Below, in pieces: positions 16,196 through 24,817 of a DNA stretch of 50,675 nt. How positions within the stretch are numbered: the stretch's first letter is position 1; each line of letters starts with the position of its first letter. Source of the DNA: Mycobacterium alsense (GTDB taxonomy: Bacteria > Actinomycetota > Actinomycetes > Mycobacteriales > Mycobacteriaceae); assembly GCF_002086635.1 (NCBI RefSeq), contig NZ_MVHD01000044.1:1-50675 (forward strand), written 5' to 3'. A model generated the notes under the pieces. That model ran no database searches. It saw nothing but the letters and a program-made list of their open reading frames with translations, and had not been told where the DNA came from. Made by a program: the position numbers and the translations under genes.

Positions 16196-17455
16196 ATGGC
16201 CGTCATCCTGGCGTACGGGTCGCCCGCGCTGGGCCACCTGTATCCGATGGCCGCGCTCCTGCGCGAGTTGCGCGAACGCGGCCACGAGATCCACCTGCGC
16301 ACGCTGGCCGCCGAGGTTCCCGCCATGCGTGATATCGGCATGCACGCCGAGGCCGTCGACGGCCGGATCGAGTCCATCTCCGGCCGGGATTGGCTGGCGC
16401 CCAACGCCTTAGCGGTCCTGAAGACGACGCTCGACGTGCTGTGTCGCCGCGCGGTGGTCGAGGTCGACGACATGCGGCGCGCGCTGAGCCGGGTGCGGCC
16501 CGACGCGGTCGTCGTCGACGCCAATTGCTGGGGCGCCATGGCGATGGCCGAAGCCGGCGGCGCGCCGTGGCTGGTGTTTTCGCCCTTCACGCCGTACCTG
16601 CGGTCGCGTGGCGTGCCCCCCTTCGGGCCGGGCCTGCGCCCGCTTCCCGGGCCGGTCGGCAGGGTCCGCGACGCGTCGGTGCGCCCGTTCGTGAGCGCCC
16701 TGTTCGACCGCCGGATCGTGCCGCGCGTCAACGCCGTCCGGCGGGAACTCGGTGTGCCTGCGGTGCGCTCGGTCGATGGGCTCATGCGGCGCGCCCCGCT
16801 GCTGTTGGCGGTCGGCGGGGAACCGTTCGAGTACCCCCATCCCGATTGGCGCAACACGCAATTCATCGGTGCGTGCGTGTTCGAGCCGCACGCCGCCGAG
16901 CTCCCCGGCTGGCTGGCGGCGATCGACCGGCCCATCGTGTTGGTCGCCACTTCCTCGATCGCGCAGGCGGACGCGAGGCTGGGCCGCGTCGCCCTGCGGG
17001 CGCTGGCCGACGAGCCGGTCCACGTCGTGGCGACGTTTCCGGCCGGCGTGCCCGCGGACCTGCCGCGCACACCCAACGCGACCGTGCGGCGCTTCGTGCC
17101 CCACGGCGCGGTCCTGGGCCGCGCGGTCTGCGCCGTCACCCATGGGGGGATGGGCGTCACGGTCAAGGCGCTGGACCGGGGGGTCCCCGTCTGCGCGGTG
17201 CCCTTCGCCCGCGACCAGGCCGAGGTCGCGCGCCGCGTGCAGGTGGCCGGTTGCGGCACCCGGTTGCCCGCGGCGAGGCTGACGGTCGAGAGGCTGCGCG
17301 CCGCGGTGCGCGAGGCGGCGACGATGGGCGAGGGTGCGCGGCGGGTGGCGGCGGGATTCGCGGCCACCGGCGGCGTGGCGCGCGGTGCGGACCTGATCGA
17401 GCGGCGCACCCTCGGTGGGCTAACGCGGGGGTTCGAGCTCTTCCTCGAAGGATGA
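16196..17455 (+). CDS. MGT/UGT-family glycosyltransferase (CrtX-like)
   Basis: A 419 aa GT1-family (GT-B fold) enzyme. The N-terminal acceptor domain opens with ILAYGSPALGHLYPMAALL. The C-terminal donor domain contains THGGMGVTVKALDRGVPVC and PFARDQAEVARRV, the HGG...GVP...DQ pattern of nucleotide-sugar binding in MGT and zeaxanthin glucosyltransferase (CrtX) relatives. Its place after idi and opposite the carotenoid operon suggests that it glycosylates a hydroxylated carotenoid, but macrolide- or lipid-glycosylating relatives look similar, so the acceptor is unproven. The ATG at 16196 has GAGGGGCG upstream. Its last 36 bp overlap the 3' end of the convergent MarR gene. Confidence 0.87.
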   Translation: MAVILAYGSPALGHLYPMAALLRELRERGHEIHLRTLAAEVPAMRDIGMHAEAVDGRIESISGRDWLAPNALAVLKTTLDVLCRRAVVEVDDMRRALSRVRPDAVVVDANCWGAMAMAEAGGAPWLVFSPFTPYLRSRGVPPFGPGLRPLPGPVGRVRDASVRPFVSALFDRRIVPRVNAVRRELGVPAVRSVDGLMRRAPLLLAVGGEPFEYPHPDWRNTQFIGACVFEPHAAELPGWLAAIDRPIVLVATSSIAQADARLGRVALRALADEPVHVVATFPAGVPADLPRTPNATVRRFVPHGAVLGRAVCAVTHGGMGVTVKALDRGVPVCAVPFARDQAEVARRVQVAGCGTRLPAARLTVERLRAAVREAATMGEGARRVAAGFAATGGVARGADLIERRTLGGLTRGFELFLEG

Positions 17456-17944
17456 CATCGCGGCGACCATCGCGCTGAAGACCCGATGGGCGGCGTCGAG
17501 GTCCTTGTCGCTCAGGTCGGCCACGGCCTTGCTGAGATGAGCGCGCAGCGGCCGAAAGAAGGCGTGCGCCAACGACATACCGCTTTCCTCGTAGCGCAGC
17601 TGCCACTTTCGCCGGTCTTCGGGGTCGGGTTCGCGGCGGATGTGGCCCGCCTCGATCATCCGGTCGACCAGGTAGGTGATCGCCGCGGGCGACACATCCA
17701 TGCGCTGCCTCAGCTGCGCCAGCGTCAACGGTTTTCCCGCCGTTTCGCTGACCATGATGTGCAGCAGCGCATGGAAGTCGCTGCTGCCCACGGCGTTGGC
17801 CCGGGCGAAGTGGCGGCCGATGCGGTCGGATTGCGCGGTGATCGCCCGCATGTCGGCCGAAAGCCGCCGCTCCAGCTCATCGCGGCTGGGCGGCGGTTCG
17901 TGTGAGCGGCTCCTGCTCACCTGCCCGGACCCTTCATCAGACAC
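17420..17944 (-). CDS. MarR-family transcriptional regulator
   Basis: A 174 aa winged-helix regulator. The MarR core lies at roughly residues 30-150: SDFHALLHIMVSETAGKPLT, then LRQRMDVSPAAITYLVDRMIEAGHIRREPDPEDRRKW (the recognition helix and wing with the typical DRR), then a C-terminal dimerisation helix. The start is a GTG at 17944, with an extra basic N-terminal tail of about 25 residues; a start at M32 is possible but would clip the first helix. It follows the DUF2784 gene by 29 bp on the same strand, at the tail of the pigment gene run. In C. glutamicum the MarR-type CrtR controls the crt operon and senses GGPP, a good precedent for a local regulator here. Confidence 0.92.
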   Translation of the reverse strand: MSDEGSGQVSRSRSHEPPPSRDELERRLSADMRAITAQSDRIGRHFARANAVGSSDFHALLHIMVSETAGKPLTLAQLRQRMDVSPAAITYLVDRMIEAGHIRREPDPEDRRKWQLRYEESGMSLAHAFFRPLRAHLSKAVADLSDKDLDAAHRVFSAMVAAMSSFEEELEPPR

Positions 17945-17973
17945 ATCAGCGTATCCGCGCGGTCACTTGGGGC

Positions 17974-18435
17974 CTAGCACGACCTGCCGTCGCGTACGGG
18001 TGGGATCGCGCACCCCCGCGGAACCGCTTGCCGGTCATGCCGGTTCGGATACCTGCGTGCGGCGGGCCCGACGCGCGCGCCGCGATGCTTTCCGGCCAGG
18101 GCGATCCACGACACGGCGGCCGCCAGAAAGGCCAGCGCCTGTGCGGTGCGGGTGCGGCCGGACGGATAGCAGGCGCCGGCGAGGTAGCGGTCGATGAAAC
18201 CCGTTGCGGGCAGCGGCCGCATCCCGGCCCGGGCCCTTGCCCAATCCTCGAGCGACGTCAGCGGGCACGGCAACGGAAGCCCCACGACCGCGACGCCCCA
18301 GCACACGCATGCCACGTGCAGCCAGATCGTGCGCGGCCACCGCAGCGCCAGGAACCCGCCGCTGGGCACGTAGGCGAGGTACGCCAAGTGCGCGCCCACG
18401 GTGAACGTCACGATGGCTCGGTGCGCTGTTTTCAT
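17974..18435 (-). CDS. DUF2784-family small membrane protein
   Basis: A 153 aa protein from the ATG at 18435. Three or four hydrophobic segments occur (AIVTFTVGAHLAYLAYVPSG, IWLHVACVCWGVAVVGLPL, TAQALAFLAAAVSWIAL) with the family phrases FLALRWPR, CPLTSLEDWARARAG and GFIDRYLAGACYPSG, which match DUF2784. Function is unknown. The C-terminal 25 residues are basic and poorly conserved in type. It lies 47 bp after the Rieske gene and 29 bp before marR on the same strand, so it is probably the penultimate cistron of the pigment operon. A longer open frame reaches 18903, but that part only shadows the Rieske gene. Confidence 0.82.
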   Translation of the reverse strand: MKTAHRAIVTFTVGAHLAYLAYVPSGGFLALRWPRTIWLHVACVCWGVAVVGLPLPCPLTSLEDWARARAGMRPLPATGFIDRYLAGACYPSGRTRTAQALAFLAAAVSWIALAGKHRGARVGPAARRYPNRHDRQAVPRGCAIPPVRDGRSC

Positions 18436-18482
18436 CGCCGTTTCGGCCTTCTCCCGCCGGCCGGTGCCGCGGTACCACCATG

Positions 18483-19487
18483 CTATCCACCGGTGCGGAC
18501 CCGATAACGGCGTTCCGCGTAGGCCAGGTCGTCGCGCCACAACCGGGTTGCCGCGTAGCGCATCAGCGGTGTGATCAACACGCCCGCGCGGCGCGCGGTC
18601 GCGAAGCCCGGGCGCTGCGACACCGCGATGACCGCCTCGATCACGGCGACGCGGGGCCGCCCGTCCGGACCGGGACCGATTGGGGTGGCGTGGGTTTCGA
18701 CGACGCTGCCGGTCCCTTCGCCCTCGACGATGCGCATCAGGACGGTGCGGGCGTCGGGGGTGGTGAATTCGGCGATCACGGGCACGCCGAGGTGCCCCAT
18801 CCGGAAGGTGACCGACACCAGGAAGCGGTCGTCCTCCTCGGTCGGGGTGGTGAGCACGTCGAGCCGGGTGAACGAGTACGGGTGCAACCACGCGCCGTGC
18901 CACGGGTCGAGCCGGTTGGCGACGACGTCGGACGGTTCGCAGCGACCGGTGACACGGGTGACCGCCGTCAGGGCGTCACCGGGGGGCCGGGGACCGAGCA
19001 CCGGCGCGTCCAGCGGCCCCTCCTCGCCGGCGGAGTCGAGGCGGACCCAGGCCAGCACGCCGTCGTCGTGGCTGGGCAACGGCCGCCAGCCGAATTCGCA
19101 GCCGTCACCGGACAATGCGAGCCCGTGCCAGCGGCAGAACAGGACGCCCGAGCGCACCACCCCGGTGGCGAGGTCGGCACCCAGGTGGGGGCAGGCCGCG
19201 GGACCGACGCGCAGGCGACCGTGCGCGTCGCGCCAGGCGACCAGCTCGACGCCGGCGACGCGCGCGCCCGACGGGCGGGCGGCGCGGATGTCGCGGCTGG
19301 CGGCGAACGCGTACCAGTTCCCCGTCGGCCGGCGTTCGGCCCGGTCCAACGCGGCGGCGATGATGCCCGGTTGTGCGTCGCGGTAGGTCGGGCGCTGCCG
19401 CGCCCACGGGGCGCGCGGGATCACGCCGACGGGCCAGTCCTTGGGCCACCGCAGCTGCGGGAGCCCGCCGAGCCGGACGGGTTTCAC
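18483..19487 (-). CDS. Rieske [2Fe-2S] domain protein in the carotenoid operon
   Basis: A 334 aa protein. The Rieske cluster ligands are C99-x-H101 (CPHLGAD) and C118-x2-H121 (CRWHGLAL), the spacing of Rieske-type oxygenases. The C-terminal half (DPWHGAWLHPYSFTRLDVL, VIAEFTTPDARTVLMRIVEG) resembles a family found beside actinobacterial carotenoid genes (DUF5914, from memory). A clear 2-His-1-carboxylate iron site is not obvious, so it could be an oxygenase, an electron carrier, or a helper for the CrtU-like enzyme. GTG 19487 overlaps the stop of the CrtU-like gene as GTGA, so the two are translated together. Oxidation of the carotenoid ring or end group is the likely role (inference). Confidence 0.86.
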   Translation of the reverse strand: MKPVRLGGLPQLRWPKDWPVGVIPRAPWARQRPTYRDAQPGIIAAALDRAERRPTGNWYAFAASRDIRAARPSGARVAGVELVAWRDAHGRLRVGPAACPHLGADLATGVVRSGVLFCRWHGLALSGDGCEFGWRPLPSHDDGVLAWVRLDSAGEEGPLDAPVLGPRPPGDALTAVTRVTGRCEPSDVVANRLDPWHGAWLHPYSFTRLDVLTTPTEEDDRFLVSVTFRMGHLGVPVIAEFTTPDARTVLMRIVEGEGTGSVVETHATPIGPGPDGRPRVAVIEAVIAVSQRPGFATARRAGVLITPLMRYAATRLWRDDLAYAERRYRVRTGG

Positions 19488-21004
19488 GGCCGCCGCCTCG
19501 GCCGGTCCGCCAGCGATCGCAGCAGCGCCGACCGCCCGCGGGTGGGCACCGTGCACAGCTCGTGGCCGGCCAGCCCCCACGACGCCAGCAGGCGGTTGGC
19601 GGCCGACCAGCCCGTGGTGGCGGCGCGTTCCATCAGCGCCACCGGCAGGTCGATGCGGATCCCGTCGCCGGCCAGGACCAGCCCGGGGTGCGGGGTGGCC
19701 ACGCCCGGCCGGTGCGGGTACGTCCCGGGCGCGAACAGCGGGCAGTCGGCGTGGCGCAGCACGCGCTCGTGGGCGACGCGCGCGGTGGCCGTCTCGGGGT
19801 ACAGCCGGTGCAGCTGCGCGGCCGCCGCCGCGGGCGGCAAATCGGAACCGGCCGCGTACGAATGCAATTCGACGACGGATCCGCGGTGCCGGCGCGCCCA
19901 GGCGGCGCCCTCGTGTTCGTAGCGCTCGAGCACGCTGATGTTGTCGACGGGCCGATGCCCCGCGGTGCCCAGGAAAGCGGGCCGGTTCGCGTCGACGGGC
20001 CGCCCGAGCCACAGCCGGTGCACCACGAACGGCGGTGCGGTGCGCAGCCGGCGTATCCGGTCGCGCCAGGGATCGTCGCCGAGCCGCGGCGACGCGGCGA
20101 CCACCCCTTGCAGGCCGCCCACGTCGAGCGCCAGCACGACGGCGTCGGCGTCCAGCCGTTCGCCCGAATCGGTGTGAACGCAAAGGGTTTTCGCGGCGCC
20201 GGGCTCGACGCGGGACACCCTCGCGCCGAGGTGGACCCGAACACCCCGGGCGCCGAGGTAGTCCCGCAGCGGATCCCACAGGCTCACGTTGAAGTTCGCG
20301 GTGGCGACGTCGAAGATCAGGCCCTCGCTGGAGCCCAGGAAATAGATGTGAAACATGGTCGCCAGCTCGGCGGCGGACAGGTGCGCCGGTTCGGCGAAGA
20401 AGCTGCGGGAGAACACCTCGAACGCGAGGTGGCGGGCGGACTCGGGGAAATTGATGGCCTTCAGGAAGGTTTCGGCGTCGATGTGGTCGAGCCGCCGGTA
20501 GATGTCGGGGACCGACACCGCCGCGAGCGGCGCGGCGGCGCGGGCGTTGATGCGGGCCAGGTCGGGCAGCCGGAACGTGGGGCTGCGCAACGCAAACGCC
20601 AGCGCGTTCCACGGTGGGGTGCGGGGCAGGCCGCGGAAACTGTCACGTCGGCCGGCCCCGTCGATGAGGGGGTAGTCGCCGACGGGGGCGAGCATCCGCA
20701 GTTCGGGATCGACCCGCCGCAGCAGGGCCCGCAGGTTGTAGTACTGGCGGAAGAACGCGTGGAACCCGCGGTTCATGGCCAGCTCGGCACCGTCGGTGTG
20801 TTCGGTCCACCCGCCGACCCGGCCGCCGAGGTAGCCTTCGCGTTCCACGACCTCGACGGCGACCCCGCGCTCGGCGAGCCCGGTGGCGGCCGCCAGGCCG
20901 GCGATCCCGACGCCGACGACGACCGCGCGGGGCCGCGGGGACAGCGCGCCCGCGTCGGGTGCTCCCGGCGGTGCCGGGTGGACGCGGCGGCGGCGGTCGG
21001 TCAT
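19484..21004 (-). CDS. crtU: CrtU-like FAD-dependent carotenoid desaturase/methyltransferase (isorenieratene synthase type)
   Basis: A 506 aa flavoprotein. The dinucleotide fold is GVGIAG (31-36) with E54/E56 after the second strand, followed by LGGRVGG. The phrases NRGFHAFFRQYYNLRALLRR, GLPRTPPWNALAFALRSPTF, DHIDAETFLKAINFP and FHIYFLGSSEGLIFDVA match my memory of CrtU from Streptomyces and Brevibacterium. CrtU desaturates beta-ionone rings and moves a methyl group to give aromatic rings (beta-carotene to isorenieratene). Leprotene, the isorenieratene of mycobacteria, is a known pigment in the genus. Start ATG 21004 overlaps the upstream stop as ATGA; the stop overlaps the Rieske start. Another member of the CrtI/amine-oxidase superfamily cannot be excluded without a tree. 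Confidence 0.82.
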   Translation of the reverse strand: MTDRRRRVHPAPPGAPDAGALSPRPRAVVVGVGIAGLAAATGLAERGVAVEVVEREGYLGGRVGGWTEHTDGAELAMNRGFHAFFRQYYNLRALLRRVDPELRMLAPVGDYPLIDGAGRRDSFRGLPRTPPWNALAFALRSPTFRLPDLARINARAAAPLAAVSVPDIYRRLDHIDAETFLKAINFPESARHLAFEVFSRSFFAEPAHLSAAELATMFHIYFLGSSEGLIFDVATANFNVSLWDPLRDYLGARGVRVHLGARVSRVEPGAAKTLCVHTDSGERLDADAVVLALDVGGLQGVVAASPRLGDDPWRDRIRRLRTAPPFVVHRLWLGRPVDANRPAFLGTAGHRPVDNISVLERYEHEGAAWARRHRGSVVELHSYAAGSDLPPAAAAAQLHRLYPETATARVAHERVLRHADCPLFAPGTYPHRPGVATPHPGLVLAGDGIRIDLPVALMERAATTGWSAANRLLASWGLAGHELCTVPTRGRSALLRSLADRPRRRP

Positions 21005-21726
21005 CGCGGCGCCTCCCCGATGAAGGTGTGCACGATGTTGTGTTCCCAGCCCGGCACGGTGTGGCGGCGCACCCCGGCGAATCCGGCGTCGCGCAGCCGC
21101 CGGCCGAACCGCGCCGCCCCGTCGAACGCCAGCACGCTCCGCCACAGGTGGCGGTACAGCGTCGTGTCCCGGGTGTGCCACCACCCGGACGGGATGATGA
21201 TGCCCCAGCACACCGCGTGCCAGGCCAGCGTCGCGGCGCGGGAGTCGCGCACCGAATACTCGTGCACCGCAAGGACGCCGCCGGGCCGCAGCAGGGCCCG
21301 AAACGCCCGGAGCTGGCGGTCCGGGTCGGCAAGGTTGCGCAGCAAATAGGCGGCCAGGATGCCGTCGAAGGGCCCGTTGACGCCGCGCCCGTCCAGTTCT
21401 TCGATGCGGGCGTGCACGAACCGGACCGACGGCGGCCACGCCTTTGCCGTTGCCGCGTCGAGCATTCCGCGCGCGGCGTCGACGGCGACGATCTCCGCGT
21501 CGGGGGCCACCGCCAGCAGCGCGGCCGTCGACGCGCCGGTGCCGCACCCCGCGTCGAGCAGGCGCAGGCCGCGGCCGCGTCCGGGCAGCCCCATGCGGCG
21601 CGCCGACAGGCCCAGGTTGGCGTGGTAGGACGGGTTGGCGCCGACGAGCCGGTCGTACGCCGCCGCGCCGTCGTCGAACGCGCCGGGCACGTCGGCGCGG
21701 GGCAGGCCCGACCTACCCACGCGCAC
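21001..21726 (-). CDS. SAM-dependent methyltransferase of the carotenoid operon (CrtT-like)
   Basis: A 241 aa class I methyltransferase. SAM motif I is LLDAGCGTGAS (56-66); motif II is AEIVAVDAARGML; LLRPGGVLAVHEYSV is the usual post-III segment. In Streptomyces, crtY-crtT-crtU form one group and CrtT is a methyltransferase of unsettled role; the same trio occurs here with a different cyclase type, which supports the CrtT reading. The acceptor is unknown (carotenoid or quinone). The GTG at 21726 overlaps the end of crtYd by 14 bp, and the TGA overlaps crtU as ATGA. Confidence 0.85.
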   Translation of the reverse strand: MRVGRSGLPRADVPGAFDDGAAAYDRLVGANPSYHANLGLSARRMGLPGRGRGLRLLDAGCGTGASTAALLAVAPDAEIVAVDAARGMLDAATAKAWPPSVRFVHARIEELDGRGVNGPFDGILAAYLLRNLADPDRQLRAFRALLRPGGVLAVHEYSVRDSRAATLAWHAVCWGIIIPSGWWHTRDTTLYRHLWRSVLAFDGAARFGRRLRDAGFAGVRRHTVPGWEHNIVHTFIGEAPR

Positions 21727-22024
21727 GTTGCCGCTCCCACACCAACAGCACGGCCGTGACCAGTGCGAAGCCGAACAAGAAGTCCTCGATGGGGATGTCG
21801 AACGGGAACCGGACGCCGCTGGTCTGCCGCTCGTCGTAGAGCACGATCGGGGCGCCGCTTTTGGTCAGCCAGCCATCGACCGGCACCTGGAACCCGAGCA
21901 CGATCACCATCGACAGCCAGTACGCGGCCCGCCGGAACAGCCCGGTGCGCAACAGCCCGAACTCCAGCGCGCACACCGCCAGGACCGACGCGATGGCCGG
22001 CACGGTGTAACCCAGGCCGGTCAT
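21713..22024 (-). CDS. crtYd: Lycopene cyclase subunit CrtYd (C-terminal domain type)
   Basis: A 103 aa membrane protein, one half of the heterodimeric lycopene cyclase of actinobacteria. It has three hydrophobic helices, the conserved PVDGWLTK segment, and the signature FDIPIEDFLFGF (about 74-86), where PIEDFLF is the counterpart of PIEEVLFF in the partner. Both subunits together cyclise the ends of lycopene to beta (or epsilon) rings. The ATG at 22024 overlaps the crtYc stop (ATGA), which supports equal production of the two subunits. Confidence 0.93.
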   Translation of the reverse strand: MTGLGYTVPAIASVLAVCALEFGLLRTGLFRRAAYWLSMVIVLGFQVPVDGWLTKSGAPIVLYDERQTSGVRFPFDIPIEDFLFGFALVTAVLLVWERQRARG

Positions 22025-22344
22025 CGGCGCCCGCCCCGGCCGAGGATGGTCGTCACCGCGTTGTAGGTCAGCAGGGCGCACACCGGAATCACCACGAAGA
22101 ACAACACTTCCTCGATGGGCACGCCGAACGGGGCGCGAATTCCGGTGATATACGCGTCGTCGTACCCCCACACGCCCGCGGCGATCGCCACCGCGTCCCA
22201 GGCGAGGAACAGCGCCGCGACGGGCAACACGGAGAGCGCGAGCCGACGCGGTCGGCGGTAGACGCCGGCGCCGAACAGCTCCAGCGGCGCGGTGATCGCC
22301 AGGCACAGGCCCAGCACGATCAGGTATTGCCAGCGATCGGTCAC
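22021..22344 (-). CDS. crtYc: Lycopene cyclase subunit CrtYc (N-terminal domain type)
   Basis: A 107 aa membrane protein with the lycopene cyclase domain. Helices at about 6-25 and 36-60, then GIRAPFGVPIEEVLFFVVIP with the family motif PIEEVLFF (76-83), whose acidic pair is needed for cyclisation. It acts with CrtYd in the membrane. The GTG at 22344 overlaps the crtB stop (GTGA). A longer reading to 22392 would add residues that only shadow crtB. Confidence 0.93.
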   Translation of the reverse strand: MTDRWQYLIVLGLCLAITAPLELFGAGVYRRPRRLALSVLPVAALFLAWDAVAIAAGVWGYDDAYITGIRAPFGVPIEEVLFFVVIPVCALLTYNAVTTILGRGGRR

Positions 22345-23294
22345 GCCGCACCGGACCTTCGCGGCCCGGGGTGGGCGATGCGGGCCCCCCACGCCCGGAG
22401 CAGCGCGCCGCCGGCGACCCGAAGCCGCCGCGACGTGCCGACCGTGGCGCGGCGGGTGAACACCGAGAAGCCTTCGGCCTCAATGCGATCCAGGATCTCC
22501 GAGTACAGGGTCAGCGCGGTGGCCACGCACGGTCGCGAGCGCGGCGCCAGCAGCGCGATGCCCTCTGCGGCGAAGCGGTAGATCTCGCGCGTGATCTGGT
22601 GCTGAGCCGCCAGCGCGGCCCGCACCCGGGCGTCGGTGCGCCGGTGGGCGTGACACCACATCATCAGCTCGCGGTCCACGCCGAAGGCGGCGAGCTCGTC
22701 GGCGGGCAGGTAGATCCGGTTGCGGGCCAGGTCCTCGTCGACGTCACGCAGGAAATTCGTGAGCTGGAAAGCGCGGCCCAGCGCGGCCGCGTACGGCGCG
22801 GCCTCGTCGGCGTCACCCACCGTGCCCAGTACCGGAAGCATTTGCAGCCCAATGACTTCCGCGGAACCGCGCATATAGCGGTTGAGGGCCGGGCGGTCCG
22901 GATAGTCGGTGACGGTGAGATCCATGCGCATGGAGGCGAGAAAGTCCTCGAAGAGCTCCGCCGCGATCCCGTAGTGGCGCACCGTGTGATCGACCGCGGC
23001 CAGGACCGGCTCGTCGGGGTGCCCGCCGCCGGAAAAGAACCGGTCCGACAGCCGCTGCAGCGCCTCGGCCCGCGCGCCGACGTCCAGTTGCGGATTCGGC
23101 TCGTCGAGGATGTCGTCGGCGTGGCGGGCGAAGCCGTACAGCGCGTGCACGGCCGGGCGCTGGTCCGGGGCGAGCAGCCGGGTGGCCAGGAAATACGTGC
23201 GGCCATGCGCGGCGGCGATGCGCCGGCAGCGCTGATACGCCTCGCGCAGGCGCGGATCGCGGATCCCGGCGGCGTCCAGCTCGGTGCGGATCAT
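22341..23294 (-). CDS. crtB: Phytoene synthase
   Basis: Condenses two GGPP molecules to phytoene, the first committed step of carotenoid synthesis. At 317 aa it has the trans-isoprenyl diphosphate synthase (head-to-head) fold. The two acidic motifs that bind Mg-diphosphate are HADDILDE (58-65) and RDVDED (183-188), the latter followed by LARNRIYLP. YGFARHADD and AFQLTNFLRD are classic phytoene/squalene synthase signatures. ATG 23294 overlaps the crtI stop (ATGA), placing it second after crtI in a tightly coupled operon. Confidence 0.96.
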   Translation of the reverse strand: MIRTELDAAGIRDPRLREAYQRCRRIAAAHGRTYFLATRLLAPDQRPAVHALYGFARHADDILDEPNPQLDVGARAEALQRLSDRFFSGGGHPDEPVLAAVDHTVRHYGIAAELFEDFLASMRMDLTVTDYPDRPALNRYMRGSAEVIGLQMLPVLGTVGDADEAAPYAAALGRAFQLTNFLRDVDEDLARNRIYLPADELAAFGVDRELMMWCHAHRRTDARVRAALAAQHQITREIYRFAAEGIALLAPRSRPCVATALTLYSEILDRIEAEGFSVFTRRATVGTSRRLRVAGGALLRAWGARIAHPGPRRSGAA

Positions 23295-24817
23295 CGCGAG
23301 CCGGCCTTCAGGTCGAGGGTTGCCGCGCGCCGGTCGGCCGTCCCGGTGACGCGGTCGGCGGCCAATCGCCCGGAGATCAGCGTGGTCGGCACGCCCACCC
23401 CGGGCAGGGTCGACGACCCGGCCAGCACCGCGTTGTCGAGGCCGCGCACGGTGTTGGCCGGCCGGAACGGGCCGGTCTGGGCGAACGTGTGGGCCAGCGC
23501 GAACGGCGTGCCGGCCACCATGCCCTGGCGGGCCCAGTCGGCGGGGGTGTCGACGTGCAGCAGCCGGGCGTCGTCGCGCAGCCCGGGCAACAGCCTGTCC
23601 TGCACGACGTCGAGCAGGCCGGCCGCGTACGCGTCGCCGATTCGGGACCAGTCGATGTCGCCGCTAGCGAGGTTGGGCGCGGGAGCCAGGACGTAGAGCA
23701 GGTCGCGCCCGGCGGGCGCCAGGGCCGGGTCGCCCGCGGTCGGCCTGGTGACCAGCACCGAGGGATCGGCCATGAGGCGGCCGCGTTCGACGATGTCGGT
23801 GAACGTCTGCTCCCACGCCGCGCCGAAAAGGATTGTGTGGTGGGCGGTTTGGGACGGTGCGGCCCGGCACCCCACGTGCAGGACCACCGCCGAGGGCGCC
23901 GCGCGCAGCGGAAGGGCCCGGCGCGGCCGCCGGCCCAGCAGCCGGTAGGTCTGCGGCAGCTCCGTCGTCAACACCACCGCGTCGCACGCGATGCGGCGCT
24001 CGTCGTCGGTGTGCACCGCGGTGATCCGTGAGCCGCTGCGCTCCAGCGCGGTGACCGTGGAGCCGTAGCGGAACTGCACCCCGGCGTCGTCGGCGGCGGC
24101 GGCCAGCGCGTCGGGCAGCGCCCGCACGCCGCCGCTCGGAAAGAACACGCCGGCGACCGTGTCCATGTAGGCGATCACCGCGTAGACGGCCAGGGCGTGT
24201 TGCGGCGCGACGCCGGCGTAGAGCGACTGGAAGGTGAAGACACGGCGCAGCCGTGGGTCGCTGAGGTATCGCTTGACCATCGTGTCCCAGCGCCGGAATC
24301 CGCCGATTGCCGCCAGCCGGGCCAGCCGGGCGTTGAGCAGCGACAGCGGGGAGTCGAAGTTGGCGGCGATGAACCCGTCGAACTCGGTGCGGTAGAGGCG
24401 GGTGAGCCACCGGCGCAACCGCAGGTAGCCGTCGGCCTGGCGCGGGCCGGCGAAGTCGCGCACCGCGGCGACCATTCGTTCGGCGTCGCTGTGCACGTCG
24501 ATGGCGCTGCCGTCGGCGAACATCGCGCGATACGCCGGGTCCACGGGCCGCAATTCGAGGCGGTGCGACGAGGTTTCGCCGACGGCGGCGAAGGCCTCGT
24601 CGATGATGTCCGGCATCGTGAGCACCGTCGGGCCGGTGTCGACGCGGAACCCGTCGACGTCGAGCCGGCCCGCGCGCCCGCCCGGCCACGGCTGCCGCTC
24701 CACCACCGTCACCTCCCGGCCGCGGCCGGCCAGGTGCAGCGCGGCGGCCAGCCCGGCGAATCCAGCACCGACCACCACGACGTGGTCGGTGCTGCCGGGC
24801 ACGGCGCGTGCGGTCAT
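23291..24817 (-). CDS. crtI: Phytoene desaturase (CrtI type)
   Basis: FAD-dependent desaturase taking phytoene to lycopene in four steps. At 508 aa it has the N-terminal FAD fold GAGFAG (17-22) with E40, then PGGRAG and the CrtI-specific DTGPTVLTMPD. FPSGGVRALPDALAAAA and, near the C-terminus, GLDNAVLAGSSTLPGVGVPTTL-type end motif complete the family pattern. ATG 24817 is chosen over 24835 because it overlaps the crtE stop as ATGA, the same arrangement as at other junctions in this operon. Confidence 0.96.
   Translation of the reverse strand: MTARAVPGSTDHVVVVGAGFAGLAAALHLAGRGREVTVVERQPWPGGRAGRLDVDGFRVDTGPTVLTMPDIIDEAFAAVGETSSHRLELRPVDPAYRAMFADGSAIDVHSDAERMVAAVRDFAGPRQADGYLRLRRWLTRLYRTEFDGFIAANFDSPLSLLNARLARLAAIGGFRRWDTMVKRYLSDPRLRRVFTFQSLYAGVAPQHALAVYAVIAYMDTVAGVFFPSGGVRALPDALAAAADDAGVQFRYGSTVTALERSGSRITAVHTDDERRIACDAVVLTTELPQTYRLLGRRPRRALPLRAAPSAVVLHVGCRAAPSQTAHHTILFGAAWEQTFTDIVERGRLMADPSVLVTRPTAGDPALAPAGRDLLYVLAPAPNLASGDIDWSRIGDAYAAGLLDVVQDRLLPGLRDDARLLHVDTPADWARQGMVAGTPFALAHTFAQTGPFRPANTVRGLDNAVLAGSSTLPGVGVPTTLISGRLAADRVTGTADRRAATLDLKAGSR

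Noticed and set aside
18483..20612. Single 709 aa Rieske protein
   Set aside because: Upstream half only shadows the CrtU-like gene; the GTG at 19487 with GTGA overlap gives a proper Rieske gene.
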